Notes: a model not told the origin generated them from the sequence alone. 64,000 nucleotides of DNA from Hydrogenophaga taeniospiralis (GCF_020510445.1 NZ_JAHBAG010000001.1:2270501-2334500), one strand, 5' to 3'; counted from the stretch's first letter, positions 1 through 8,434 are shown. Program-made: numbers and translations.

Positions 1-1
1 C

Positions 2-1996
2 AGCATGGAGTTGGACCAGCCGCTGACCGTGGCCCCCACCTTTGGCGTGGGCTGGTATGGCCAGAGCGCGCTGCTGGCGCACCGCGGCGGGCAGCAGTTT
101 GCGCAACAGTTCAACAGTTGCAGCATCAACACCCTGGAGCCCGGCCAGCGCATCGCCATCCACCTGACGGACAGCGTGGCCCAGCTGCGCCTGGTGTTGC
201 ACCTGGCGCTGGACGTTAACGACGTGCTGCAGCTGCGCAGCGAGTTGTTCAATGACGGTGCCGACGTGCTGGACGTGCACTGGCTGGCCGCGGGCACCGT
301 GCCGCTGCCGGGCGATGCGCAGGGCGTGCGCTCGTTCGCGGGCCAATGGGCCAATGAGTTTCAACTGCAGGTGGACGCGCTGTCTCGCAGTCTGTGGCAG
401 CGCGAGAACCGGCGCGGCCGCACCTCGCACGACAGTTTTCCGGGTGCGGTGGTCACCACGCCCGGCGCCACCCCGCACACGGGCACCGTGTATGGCGCGC
501 ACCTGGCCTGGTCGGGCAACCACCGCCAGGCCATTGAATGGCTGCACGATGGGCAGTACCAATGGCAAATGGGCGAATGGCTGGCGCCGGGCGAAGTGCG
601 CCTGGTTGCGGGTGAATCGCTGCAGACGCCCACGCTGTTCGCCAGCTGCTCCACGCAGGGCCTGAACGGCCTGGCCGCCAACTTCCACGCCACGGTGCGC
701 AGTCGCCTGCCCTGGCCCGGCGGGCGCATGCGCCCGCGCCCTGTGCACCTGAACACCTGGGAGGCGGTCTACTTTGACCACCGTACCGAGGACATCCGCG
801 CGCTGGCCGCCGCCGCCGCCAGCGTGGGCGTAGAGCGCTTTGTGCTGGACGACGGCTGGTTCCAGGGCCGGCACAGCGACCAGGCCGCGCTGGGCGACTG
901 GTGGCCCGACCCGGCCAAGTACCCGCACGGCCTGCAGCCGCTGGCCAGCTATGTGAATGAACTGGGCATGGAGTTTGGCCTGTGGGTGGAGCCCGAGATG
1001 GTGAACCCCGACAGCCAGCTGTTCCGCACCCACCCCGACTGGGCGCTGCAGCTCGAAGGCCGCCCGCTGCTCACCATGCGCAACCAGCTGGTGCTGGACG
1101 TGGCCCGCCCCGAGGTGGCGGACTACCTGTTCACCCAGCTGGACACCCTGCTGCAGAACGTGCCCATTGCCTACCTGAAGTGGGACATGAACCGCGACCT
1201 GACCACCGCAGGCAACGCGCTGGGGCGCCCCGCGTACCGCAGCTTTGTGCACGCGCTGTACGCCCTGCTGGACCGGGTGCGCGCCGCCCACCCGCAGCTG
1301 GAGATTGAAAGCTGCGCTTCTGGCGGCGCCCGGCTGGACCTGGGCGTGCTGGCCCACACCCACCGCGTGTGGACCAGCGACTGCAACGATGCACTGTCGC
1401 GCGTGGCCATCCAGCGCGGTGCGCTGCAGTTTTTACCACCCGAAATTCTGGGCGCCCACATTGGCCCCGCGCCCGCGCACACCACGGGCCGCAGCCAGAG
1501 CCTGAACTTCCGCGCCGGCGTGGCACTCAGCGGCCACCTGGGCATAGAGGCCGATGTGCGCCGCCTGAGCGACGAGGAGCGCATGGCGCTGGGCCGCTGG
1601 GTGGGGCTGTACAAGCAGCTGCGCAACCGCCTGCACACCGGACAGGTGTGGCTGGGCGAGGCCGGCGACGGCGTGCTGTGGCAAGCGCATGGTGACGCCC
1701 ATGCCAGCGAGGTACTGCTGCTGGTTTACCGCACCACGCCCACCAGCCACCGCAACACGCCACCGCTGCGCCTGCCCATGCTGCGCCCGGCCGCGCACTA
1801 CACCATCGAACGGCTGGACCCCACGCCGCCCGACGGGAGCAGCAGCCCGCTGAACGACGCAGCCCTGGCCGCCGGGGCCCAGCAGGCCCTGCCGCCCACC
1901 GCGCACGGCGCCTGGCTGGCGGCCGTGGGCCTGCCGCTGCCGCGCATGAACGCGGAGAGTGCGTTGATCTACCGGTTGCGGCTTGTTCCACCATAA
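2..1996 (+). CDS. alpha-galactosidase, GH36 family (5' end cut by window edge)
   Basis: Retaining alpha-galactosidase of glycoside hydrolase family 36, which removes terminal alpha-galactose from oligosaccharides such as melibiose or raffinose. The core carries both expected catalytic aspartates: the nucleophile in YLKWDMNRDLT (Asp codon at 1184) and the acid/base in WTSDCNDA (Asp codon at 1379), with ESCASGGARLD between them. The frame is open to the left edge. The first Met (position 5) lies inside the N-terminal beta-sandwich, because the stretch before RRGRTSHD is shorter than in typical family members, by very roughly 60-90 residues. I therefore treat the gene as truncated by the window rather than starting at that Met. 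No signal peptide, transporter or regulator for it is visible here; the downstream neighbours are unrelated. The family call is firm; the exact substrate is not known. Confidence 0.9.
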   Translation, partial: SMELDQPLTVAPTFGVGWYGQSALLAHRGGQQFAQQFNSCSINTLEPGQRIAIHLTDSVAQLRLVLHLALDVNDVLQLRSELFNDGADVLDVHWLAAGTVPLPGDAQGVRSFAGQWANEFQLQVDALSRSLWQRENRRGRTSHDSFPGAVVTTPGATPHTGTVYGAHLAWSGNHRQAIEWLHDGQYQWQMGEWLAPGEVRLVAGESLQTPTLFASCSTQGLNGLAANFHATVRSRLPWPGGRMRPRPVHLNTWEAVYFDHRTEDIRALAAAAASVGVERFVLDDGWFQGRHSDQAALGDWWPDPAKYPHGLQPLASYVNELGMEFGLWVEPEMVNPDSQLFRTHPDWALQLEGRPLLTMRNQLVLDVARPEVADYLFTQLDTLLQNVPIAYLKWDMNRDLTTAGNALGRPAYRSFVHALYALLDRVRAAHPQLEIESCASGGARLDLGVLAHTHRVWTSDCNDALSRVAIQRGALQFLPPEILGAHIGPAPAHTTGRSQSLNFRAGVALSGHLGIEADVRRLSDEERMALGRWVGLYKQLRNRLHTGQVWLGEAGDGVLWQAHGDAHASEVLLLVYRTTPTSHRNTPPLRLPMLRPAAHYTIERLDPTPPDGSSSPLNDAALAAGAQQALPPTAHGAWLAAVGLPLPRMNAESALIYRLRLVPP

Positions 1997-2044
1997 AAGT
2001 CGCGGCAATTTTCAAAACTTGTTATAGGCCATGCACCTGGTGCA

Positions 2045-2340
2045 TCAACACGCAAGTTTCGGAACGAGGTGTCGACTGAGCTTCTGATCCGCGTCCTGAC
2101 GCGTGAACGTCCACCCGATGGTTCGCTGAGCAGCGTTGTGGGCCTGCTGCCAAGCTTCAGCCTCGCGTTGCAGTCGGCGTCGGCATTCAACACTCCGGTC
2201 CAGGCATTGACGACTGAGGATGCCGATCTTGAGTGGATGTTCAGGTTGTCGATCACCAGATGAACGCGGCGAGCCTTGGCATGCGTGTGGGTCAACAGGA
2301 CGTTGACGAAGGCCACAAAGTCGGTCTTGCAGTCTGATGG
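2045..2340 (-). pseudogene. IS630-family transposase relic with internal deletion
   Basis: Reading the minus strand, one frame gives KTDFVAFVNVLLTHTHAKAR followed by VHLVIDNLNIH, the segment around the second catalytic Asp of IS630-type DDE transposases. Directly after the His codon (about 2234) the homology jumps to another frame reading KIGILSRQCLDR, ending in GWTFTRQDADQKLSRH and a TGA at 2045-2047, the usual C-terminus. The missing piece is the part that normally carries the final catalytic Glu (a SWLN-AEIE-like motif), so about 40 residues are deleted and the frame is broken. The N-terminal half is also absent. No terminal inverted repeats were recognised. Nothing else identifiable was seen in 1997-2535 except the ribosome-binding site of the next gene. 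Confidence 0.75.
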
Positions 2341-2535
2341 CACGCAGCCCGCGCTGTATCCGCATGTAAAACCCCGCCTGAACAGGCCGATGGCTCTCCC
2401 AAACGGGGGATGGCGCTCTCCCATGTTGGGGATGCCGCGGGGGTGGGCGGCTCGCACACTGAACGCGGTTGTTTCCCATGACGCATCGGGCTTCATGCGG
2501 ATCGATCGCCCATCCCCTATCACCGAGGAGTCGCC

Positions 2536-4710
2536 ATGGCCAAGTCACCCCACCCGAGCGCGGACAGCAAGGCCCGCACCACCACCTCGCCCATTCGCCC
2601 CACCGCCGCTGCGGCGGTGCGTCTGGACGCCGATTTTGATGCCGCCGAATCGGCGGTCATCGGCAAGCTCGGCGCCGCGCGCCTGGCGGCCTTGAGCGGT
2701 GCGCCGATCAAGCGCCTGGCCGGTCAGCCGGTGGCCGATCTCAAAGCCAGGCTGGGCCATGTGCTGGACCCGCGCTGGCTCTTCATGCAGCGGGTGTGCG
2801 GCAAGGTGGTGCGCACCGACGCGACCACGGGCCGCGTGATGCCGGTGCCGCTGGCCACCGTGCAGGTGGAAGACACCGACTGTTCGCTGTTCGCCTACCA
2901 CCCCATGGGTTCGCAGTGGAGCTGGCTGTTCCCGTTCAACTGCCGGCGCGAGGTGATCGCCACCGTGAAGACGGACGCGTGTGGCAACTTCTGCGTCTGG
3001 ATTCCGCGCTTCGACATCGACTGGGTGCTGCGCTGGCGCACGCTGCGGCTGTGTTTTCCGGTGCTGTTCGAGCGTCCGAACTGGCGCGAGCTGCTGGACG
3101 ACCTGCGCGAGCGCATGCCGGTGCCGACCGAGCGCGGCCCGCGCGGGCCCATCCCCGGGCCGGACCCGGCGCCCGACTTCGCGGCCTTGCGGCGCATGGC
3201 CGCGATGAGCGATTCGCGCGCCGCCGAGGCGCTGGCCCGCTTCGAGGCCCTGCCTGGCGCCGCGTTTGGCGAAGACACCTCGGCGCTCGACCATGCGCTG
3301 GACGCACCGGCGGCGCTGCGCATGGCGCCGCCGCTGCCGGCCGATTTTCTGGCCGACACCGAGGGCAAGAAGGGGGTGCTGTCGCGCGTGGCGCTGGACA
3401 GCGTGGCCGCGCAGCTGCGGCTGGACCCCCAGGCGTTCGAGGGTTTTGATCCGCGGCACTGGATCGGCCCGATGCGGCGCTGTGTGAACGTGCGCATGCC
3501 GGAGTGGGTGCCCATCATTGACGTGCCCGACATCACCTTCCGCGTGCTGCAGGACGTGGACGGCGACGGCGTGGAAGAGGTGATCTACGGCGAGAGCCAC
3601 TTCGACGTGCGCTGGAACGCCGGGAACCTGCCCTTCGTGACGCTGGAGGCGGACCCGAGCGCGCGCGTGGCGCCCGACTGTTTTCCCGACGAGCAGATTC
3701 CTTGCGGCAACGCGCCCGCCATCGTCATGGCCGGGCGCCTGCCGCTCACCGGCGACCCGACCACCTTCGACAGCGCCACGGGCTACAACCTGCGCACCAA
3801 CCGCCCGCACCCGTCGGGCACCAGCGTCGATGCCTTGCCCAACCCGACGGCGCGTTCCCCGGCCTACGGCAAGCTGTCGCTGCTGGGCTGCCACCGCACG
3901 CACCCGCAGGCCACGCACTACCGCGTGCTGTACCGCCACCGCGCGCCAGGCAGCGCGGCCTTTGGCCCGCAGACGCCTTTTGTCGGCGTGAGCTGGTGGC
4001 TGTACCGGCTCAACGGCGCCGGGGTGGGCGAGTGGCACGCGCCCACCAGCGACGCCAACGGCTGGTACCCGATCAACCTGCCCGCCGGGCCCAACAGCTG
4101 GCTGCCGAGCGAACAGCTGCTGCTGGACTGGCCCACCGGTGGCGCCTACCCCGACGGCACCTACGAACTGGTGCTGCAGGTGGGCCTGCCGCCCGGCAAC
4201 GTGTTGTCGAGCGCGGCGCCGGTGGCGGTGGTGGTGGACAACCACGCACCGGGCTTCGTGTTCGACATCGCGTGGCGCAAGGCCGGCGATGCCGACTGGC
4301 TGCCCATCGGCGGCAACTGCCCGGTGGTGCGCCGCGGGGCTGTGCCGGTGGCGGTGGAATTCCGCGTCACGATGGACGTGCACAGCGAACACTTCCGCAA
4401 CGCCTACTTCCACCCGACCGTCTGTGGCAACGTGGGCATGGCGCGCACCGGTGGCAGCGGTGGCGCGGACGGGCCGTTCGGCTTCGAGCACTGGCACACC
4501 ACGGTGGGCGACCAGGGCGGGCTGATGCAGGCGGTGTACACGCTGCCGGCCAATGCCGCGCAGGGCACCTATGGCTTCTTTGCCCGCAGCGTCTCGCGGG
4601 CCTTCGACACCAACCAGGTGATGGCGCCACCGACACCGGCCTTCGAATACGAGGCCACGCGCGTGTACCAGGACACGAGCCGCGTGTTCGCGGTGTTCGA
4701 CGCCAATTGA
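2536..4710 (+). CDS. conserved large protein of unknown function with carboxypeptidase-regulatory-like segment
   Basis: A 724-residue protein whose function I do not recognise. The start is well supported: ATG 2536 is preceded by GAGGAG at 2524-2529. The N-terminal 30 residues are Ala/Thr/Pro-rich with no clear signal peptide. Residues about 88-160 look like a transthyretin or carboxypeptidase-regulatory beta-sandwich (CGKVVRTDATTGRVMPVPLA, later TVKTDACGNFCVWIPRFDID). About residues 335-345 contain DVDGDGVEE, a possible calcium-binding loop. The C-terminal half reads like further Ig-like beta-sandwiches (YPDGTYELVLQVGLP, PVAVEFRVTMDV). There are several Cys residues. The next gene, a DUF1360 membrane protein, follows after 8 bp, and that one overlaps a small protein, so the three are probably one operon. 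It may be a surface or structural protein; no enzymatic motif was seen. Confidence 0.75.
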   Translation: MAKSPHPSADSKARTTTSPIRPTAAAAVRLDADFDAAESAVIGKLGAARLAALSGAPIKRLAGQPVADLKARLGHVLDPRWLFMQRVCGKVVRTDATTGRVMPVPLATVQVEDTDCSLFAYHPMGSQWSWLFPFNCRREVIATVKTDACGNFCVWIPRFDIDWVLRWRTLRLCFPVLFERPNWRELLDDLRERMPVPTERGPRGPIPGPDPAPDFAALRRMAAMSDSRAAEALARFEALPGAAFGEDTSALDHALDAPAALRMAPPLPADFLADTEGKKGVLSRVALDSVAAQLRLDPQAFEGFDPRHWIGPMRRCVNVRMPEWVPIIDVPDITFRVLQDVDGDGVEEVIYGESHFDVRWNAGNLPFVTLEADPSARVAPDCFPDEQIPCGNAPAIVMAGRLPLTGDPTTFDSATGYNLRTNRPHPSGTSVDALPNPTARSPAYGKLSLLGCHRTHPQATHYRVLYRHRAPGSAAFGPQTPFVGVSWWLYRLNGAGVGEWHAPTSDANGWYPINLPAGPNSWLPSEQLLLDWPTGGAYPDGTYELVLQVGLPPGNVLSSAAPVAVVVDNHAPGFVFDIAWRKAGDADWLPIGGNCPVVRRGAVPVAVEFRVTMDVHSEHFRNAYFHPTVCGNVGMARTGGSGGADGPFGFEHWHTTVGDQGGLMQAVYTLPANAAQGTYGFFARSVSRAFDTNQVMAPPTPAFEYEATRVYQDTSRVFAVFDAN

Positions 4711-4718
4711 GCCTGCGT

Positions 4719-5024
4719 ATGGACCTCGGCTTTGGCACTGAGCCACCGTGGTTTGAAGCGGTACTCTCGGTGCTGGCCGTGTGGCGGCTGGCCCGGCTGG
4801 TGGCGCGCGAGCGGGGCCCGTTCGACCTCGTCTCGCGCCTGCATGCGGCCGTGGCCGGCACGCCGCTGGCCGACGGCCTGGCCTGCGTGCATTGCCTCGC
4901 GGTCTGGCTGGCGGTGTTGCCCGCGGCCGTGCTGGCGCCTGGCTGGGCAGCTTGGCTGCTGCTGTGGCTGGCCATGGCCGGCGGCGCGAGCGCGGTGGAA
5001 CTGGCCGTGGGAGAACGATCATGA
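4719..5024 (+). CDS. DUF1360-family membrane protein
   Basis: A 101-residue protein that resembles the DUF1360 family: an N-terminal RLARLVARERGPFDLVSRL segment, a CVHC pair (residues about 56-59, family C-x2-C style) and two hydrophobic helices (LAVWLAVLPAAVLA and WAAWLLLWLAMAGGASA). It is therefore a small integral membrane protein. Members of this family occur in diverse bacteria and have no established biochemical role. ATG 4719 lies 8 bp after the stop of the large unknown protein. A TTG at 4707, overlapping that stop, is an alternative start. Its stop overlaps the next ATG (ATGA at 5021-5024), implying translational coupling. Family assignment is from memory of the motif pattern. Confidence 0.75.
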   Translation: MDLGFGTEPPWFEAVLSVLAVWRLARLVARERGPFDLVSRLHAAVAGTPLADGLACVHCLAVWLAVLPAAVLAPGWAAWLLLWLAMAGGASAVELAVGERS

Positions 5025-5263
5025 GCTGTTGTCAACGATCCTCGGTGCCGGCGCCCGACCGCTGGGCCTCTGCCGGTTCGGCGCAGCCGCCGGCGGCTAC
5101 AGCGACAGTGCCCGAACGCCTGCGCTTCAACGGTGCCCGGGCACTCAGCCTCCCGGTGGGCCACCGCCGGGTGCTGGCCCGGCCGGGTGAGGAGCTGCAA
5201 GGTTTGAGCGAGGCAGAGCGCGAGGTGCTGTGGCGCACCGGGCTGTTCGGGCCGGCGGTTTGA
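5021..5263 (+). CDS. small protein of unknown function, coupled to the DUF1360 gene
   Basis: An 80-residue protein starting MSCCQRSSVPAPDRW, with a CC pair at positions 3-4 and a Pro/Ala-rich first half, then a more ordered C-terminus (RVLARPGEELQGLSEAEREV). The start is chosen because its ATG overlaps the TGA of the DUF1360 gene as ATGA, the same coupling seen at several operon junctions here. It shares the reading direction and codon style of its neighbours, so I think it is real rather than a shadow. No family, catalytic motif, signal peptide or membrane segment was recognised. Vicinal cysteines could bind metal or be lipidated or oxidised, but that is speculation. Confidence 0.6.
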   Translation: MSCCQRSSVPAPDRWASAGSAQPPAATATVPERLRFNGARALSLPVGHRRVLARPGEELQGLSEAEREVLWRTGLFGPAV

Positions 5264-5289
5264 ACGCCTTCGCCGTTTACCATCCCCCC

Positions 5290-5769
5290 ATGACCCAAGA
5301 CACCCAAGACCCGATCCACGAAGACCGCGTGTGGAGCGACGAGCACTGGACCGCGCGCGTGATCAAGAACGAAGACGACGATGGCTGGGCGGTGGCCATG
5401 TTCCTGGACGGCCAGGCCGAGCCCGCGCTGGTGGGCCCCTGGACGATGGGGCGCGACAAGAAGAACCCCAAGCCGCTGGACACCAATGCGTTCAACACGC
5501 TGGTGAAGACGGCCAAGGAGGTGATCCGCCGCTCCGAGCAGCAGCGCCACGCCGAGTTGAACAAGAACCTGAGCATCACGGTGGGCGGCCAGCGCATCCG
5601 CGTGGAGCTGGCCATCGTGCCCGACGAAGAGGGCGCCACCGCCACGCTGCGCGCGCTCAACGAGTTCGACGAAGAGCTGGCCCTGGTGCCCGCGCCGCCG
5701 AACTTCCGGCTCAACGCGGCCAGCGCCGAGGCCTGGGTGGTCTCGGGTTTCGAGAAGCCGCGATCATGA
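5290..5769 (+). CDS. conserved hypothetical protein (159 aa), coupled to SSB-like gene
   Basis: An acidic, soluble-looking 159-residue protein with no recognised domain. The N-terminus is rich in Asp/Glu (MTQDTQDPIHEDRVW, KNEDDDGWAVAMF). A central helix contains TLVKTAKEVIRRSEQQRH, and the C-terminal half has alternating hydrophobic residues consistent with a beta-rich fold (ITVGGQRIRVELAIVPDEEG). ATG 5290 was chosen because the residues before it (from 5230) read like the antisense-type filler of the preceding gene and ATG 5290 opens the acidic, conserved-looking segment. The TGA overlaps the start of the following single-strand-DNA-binding-like gene (ATGA at 5766-5769), suggesting the two are co-translated. 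A role linked to DNA metabolism is only guilt by association. Confidence 0.65.
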   Translation: MTQDTQDPIHEDRVWSDEHWTARVIKNEDDDGWAVAMFLDGQAEPALVGPWTMGRDKKNPKPLDTNAFNTLVKTAKEVIRRSEQQRHAELNKNLSITVGGQRIRVELAIVPDEEGATATLRALNEFDEELALVPAPPNFRLNAASAEAWVVSGFEKPRS

Positions 5770-6107
5770 TCGACGGACTGATCGCCGGCCGCCTGATGGG
5801 CGACGCTTCCCGCCGCGTGGACAAGGCGGGCCGCGGCTACATCGTGGCGCGCGTGCTGGCGCGCAACAAGGCGGACGAGGAGTTCATCGTCAACGTGATC
5901 GCGTTTGACGAGGCGCCCTGCGCGGCGCTGCTGGCGCTGGCCGACGGCGAGGCGCTCACGCTCTCGGGCGCGCTCACGCCCAAGGTCTGGACCGACAAAC
6001 AAGGCATCACCCGCCCGAGCCTGGACCTGATCGCCACGCAGGTGATGACGGCCTACCACGTGAGCCGCAAGCAGGCGGCGTTGGGTGACGGGCCGGCGTC
6101 CGAATAG
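5766..6107 (+). CDS. stand-alone single-stranded DNA-binding-like (OB-fold) protein
   Basis: A 113-residue protein with the outline of an SSB/OB-fold: an opening DGLIAGRLMGDAS strand, a GYIVARVLARN strand followed by EEFIVNVIAFDE, then an ALTLSGALTPKVW strand and RPSLDLIATQVMTAY, matching the order of strands in bacterial SSB. It lacks the long disordered linker and the acidic PF-ending tail that recruit repair proteins in housekeeping SSB, and ends in GDGPASE. It is therefore more likely an accessory or plasmid-type SSB than the essential one. It is translationally coupled to the preceding hypothetical gene. PriB-like function is an alternative. No recombination genes are nearby. Confidence 0.7.
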   Translation: MIDGLIAGRLMGDASRRVDKAGRGYIVARVLARNKADEEFIVNVIAFDEAPCAALLALADGEALTLSGALTPKVWTDKQGITRPSLDLIATQVMTAYHVSRKQAALGDGPASE

Positions 6108-6226
6108 TGGCGGGCTGGCCGCTGATGCGGCCGTGCGCCGGGCGAACCGACACGCGACCTTCATACGCCTGACATCGAAACCCCGAAGACTGCAGCGCTG
6201 TTGCAACTGTCTTTGGAGTGTTTCAA

Positions 6227-7840
6227 ATGGATCGTCGTCTTTTCATGGCCCGCGGGGCCCTTCTTGGGGGTGCCGTGGTGGCGCCAGCGTCGCGTGTCTG
6301 GGCGCAGGGCGCCGCTGCCCCCGCCTTCATCACGCGCGATGGCATGCGGCCGCAAATGGCCCATGGCATTCAGAGTGGTGACCCCAAGGCCGACGGCGCG
6401 GTGATCTGGACCCGCAGCGACCGCCCAGCGCGCCTGTGGCTGGAGTGGGCCACCACCGCGAGCTTTGCCAACGCCACCCGCGTGCGTGGCCCGCACATGC
6501 TGGAAGACAGCGACTTCACCGGCCGCGTCGACCTCACCCGGCTGCCCGCCGGCCAGGAGATCTTTTACCGCGTGGTGCTGCAGGACCTGCACAACGAGCG
6601 CGTGCTCTCGGAACCCCTGCAAGGGCACCTGCGCCTGCCGCCGGCGGCCACCCGTGGCCGGGCCACGCGCGATGTGCGCTTTGTCTGGAGCGGTGACACG
6701 GCCGGGCAGGGCTGGGGCATCAACGAAGCCTGGGGCGGCATGAAGATCTACGAGCAGATGCGCAAGACCAACCCGGACTTCTTCCTGCACTGCGGTGACA
6801 CCATCTACGCCGACGGCCCGATCAGCGCACAGGTGAAGCTGGCCGACGGCAACCTGTGGAACAACGTGGTGACCGAAGAGGTGAGCAAGGTCGCCGAAAC
6901 GCTGAACGAGTTCCGTGGCCGCTACCGCTACAACCTGATGGACGCCAATGTGCGCCGCATGGCGGCCGATGTGCCCCAGATCTGGCAGTGGGACGACCAC
7001 GAGGTGGTCAACAACCACTCGGACGCCAAGGACTTGAGCGACGACAAGCGCTACACCGAGAAGAACGTCCCGCTGCTGGTGGCGCGGGCCACCAAGGCTT
7101 TCAACGAATTTGCCCCAATGCGCCGCACGGCCGATGTGGAGTCCGAGCGCGTGTACCGCCACCTGCCGCAGGGCCCGCTGCTCGATCTGTTCGTGGTGGA
7201 CATGCGCAGCTACCGCGGCCCCAACACCGCGAACCTGCAGACCCGCGAAAGCGCCGAGACCGTCTTCATGGGCAAGCCGCAACTGGACTGGCTGCTGGAC
7301 GGGCTCAAGCGCTCGAAAGCGGTCTGGAAAGTGATCGCCGCCGACATGCCACTCAGCCTGCACGTGGCCGACGGCAAGGAAAAATGGGAAGCCATCGCCA
7401 ACGGCGAAGACGGCGCACCCAAGGGCCGGGAGCTGGAACTGGCCGGTCTGCTGCGCGCGATCAAACAGGCGGGGATCCAGAACGTGGTGTGGCTCACCGC
7501 CGACGTGCACTACACCGCGGCCCACTACTTCGATCCGGCCAAGGCGCGGTTCAGTGACTTCTCGCCGTTCTGGGAGTTTGTCTCCGGCCCGCTGAACGCC
7601 GGCGGCTTCGGCCCCAACAAGGCCGACACCACGTTTGGCATGCAGGTGGTGTACCAGAAGGCGCCCACCGAGGTGAACGCACCGCCCACCAATGGCCTGC
7701 AGTTTTTCGGCCAGGTCGACATCGACGCCCGGACGCGCGCGATGACGGTGACGCTGAAAGACCTCGCGGGGGACTCGCTTTACAGCAAGACGCTGGCGCC
7801 GCAGCCAGCACAGAAACAGGGGCAGCGCAACCGGGTTTGA
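6227..7840 (+). CDS. phoD: alkaline phosphatase D (PhoD family), Tat-exported
   Basis: A 537-residue PhoD-type metallophosphatase/phosphodiesterase that releases phosphate from esters in the periplasm. The N-terminus MDRRLFMARGALLGG has a twin-arginine motif and a hydrophobic stretch ending near AQG, so Tat export is likely. Metal and active-site motifs occur in the family order: WSGD (about 154-157), HCGDTIYADGP (188-198), WDDHEVVNN (255-263) and a C-terminal TADVHYTA (about 424-431). ATG 6227 was preferred to an in-frame GTG 9 bases upstream because GGAG at 6215-6218 is correctly spaced for it. Family enzymes use Ca and Fe. No Pho box was identified in the 119-bp gap upstream. Monocistronic as far as visible. 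Confidence 0.93.
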   Translation: MDRRLFMARGALLGGAVVAPASRVWAQGAAAPAFITRDGMRPQMAHGIQSGDPKADGAVIWTRSDRPARLWLEWATTASFANATRVRGPHMLEDSDFTGRVDLTRLPAGQEIFYRVVLQDLHNERVLSEPLQGHLRLPPAATRGRATRDVRFVWSGDTAGQGWGINEAWGGMKIYEQMRKTNPDFFLHCGDTIYADGPISAQVKLADGNLWNNVVTEEVSKVAETLNEFRGRYRYNLMDANVRRMAADVPQIWQWDDHEVVNNHSDAKDLSDDKRYTEKNVPLLVARATKAFNEFAPMRRTADVESERVYRHLPQGPLLDLFVVDMRSYRGPNTANLQTRESAETVFMGKPQLDWLLDGLKRSKAVWKVIAADMPLSLHVADGKEKWEAIANGEDGAPKGRELELAGLLRAIKQAGIQNVVWLTADVHYTAAHYFDPAKARFSDFSPFWEFVSGPLNAGGFGPNKADTTFGMQVVYQKAPTEVNAPPTNGLQFFGQVDIDARTRAMTVTLKDLAGDSLYSKTLAPQPAQKQGQRNRV

Positions 7841-7894
7841 CGCTGCTCACACAAAAAAACCGCGGCCCGCCACCCTGGGGTCCATAATGGGCCT

Positions 7895-7916
7895 GCGCGG
7901 GCGATCAAGCCCGCGC
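7895..7916. other. perfect 8-bp hairpin in the phoD / RNA-binding-protein gap
   Basis: GCGCGGGC, loop GATCAA, then GCCCGCGC: a perfect 8-bp stem with a 6-nt loop, 54 bp after phoD and about 100 bp before the RRM gene. No T-run follows on either strand, so it is not a standard intrinsic terminator. It may end phoD transcription in a Rho-dependent way or sit in the leader of the next gene. Confidence 0.45.
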
Positions 7917-8022
7917 GCCTTCCAGGTGATCGGTCAGTTTCGCGCGCTACGGCGGCACACTCGGGTTTGTTGAGCTTTCGGGACCCCATCGCTTTTGTGT
8001 TTCTGTTTTTTTCGGAGTCCCT

Positions 8023-8388
8023 ATGGGCAATAAACTTTACGTCGGCAACCTGCCGTACACGGTGCGTGACGAAGACCTGCAACAGTCTTTCAGCGAGTTC
8101 GGCTCGGTCACCAGCGCCAAAGTCATGATGGAACGCGACACCGGTCGCTCCAAGGGCTTTGGTTTCGTCGAAATGGGCAGCGATGCCGAAGCGCAAGCCG
8201 CCATCAGTGGCATGAACGGTCAGTCGCTGGGTGGCCGCAGCGTCACGGTGAACGAAGCCCGCCCGATGGAGGCACGTCCTCCCCGCACCGGCGGCTACGG
8301 CGGCGGCGGTGACCGCTCCGGTGGTGGCGGTTACGGCGGTGGTGGCGATCGCTCCGGCGGTGGCGGCTACGGCCGCGGCGGCTACTAA
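8023..8388 (+). CDS. RNA-binding protein, RRM plus glycine-rich tail
   Basis: A 121-residue single-RRM protein of the bacterial cold-inducible/cyanobacterial Rbp type that binds single-stranded RNA. RNP-2 is KLYVGNLPY at residues 4-12 and RNP-1 is KGFGFVEM at about 44-51. The tail from about residue 90 is almost only Gly, Tyr, Arg, Asp and Ser, made of near-identical repeats of the unit GGYGGGGDRSGG. ATG 8023 follows GGAG at 8015-8018. The leader back to phoD is 182 bp and T-rich just before the RBS, which fits temperature-dependent translation seen in related genes but proves nothing. A clear intrinsic terminator follows, so the gene is monocistronic. In this family the tail usually drives aggregation and RNA contacts. 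Confidence 0.93.
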   Translation: MGNKLYVGNLPYTVRDEDLQQSFSEFGSVTSAKVMMERDTGRSKGFGFVEMGSDAEAQAAISGMNGQSLGGRSVTVNEARPMEARPPRTGGYGGGGDRSGGGGYGGGGDRSGGGGYGRGGY

Positions 8389-8434
8389 GCCCTGCGAATC
8401 CGCCGTCTCGGCCCAGCGCTGAGACCAGCCAAGA

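Noticed and set aside
2069..2263. 64-aa plus-strand protein between the galactosidase and the unknown block
   Set aside because: It is the complement of the transposase relic, and no ribosome-binding site was seen.
2545..5022. 825-codon minus-strand frame over the unknown plus-strand block
   Set aside because: The plus-strand genes have ribosome-binding sites, ATGA coupling and a DUF1360 pattern; the minus frame reads as an Arg/Gln/His-rich shadow.
8290..8388. Possible CRISPR-like repeats
   Set aside because: The repeats are in-frame glycine codons within an RNA-binding protein; no spacers and no cas genes.
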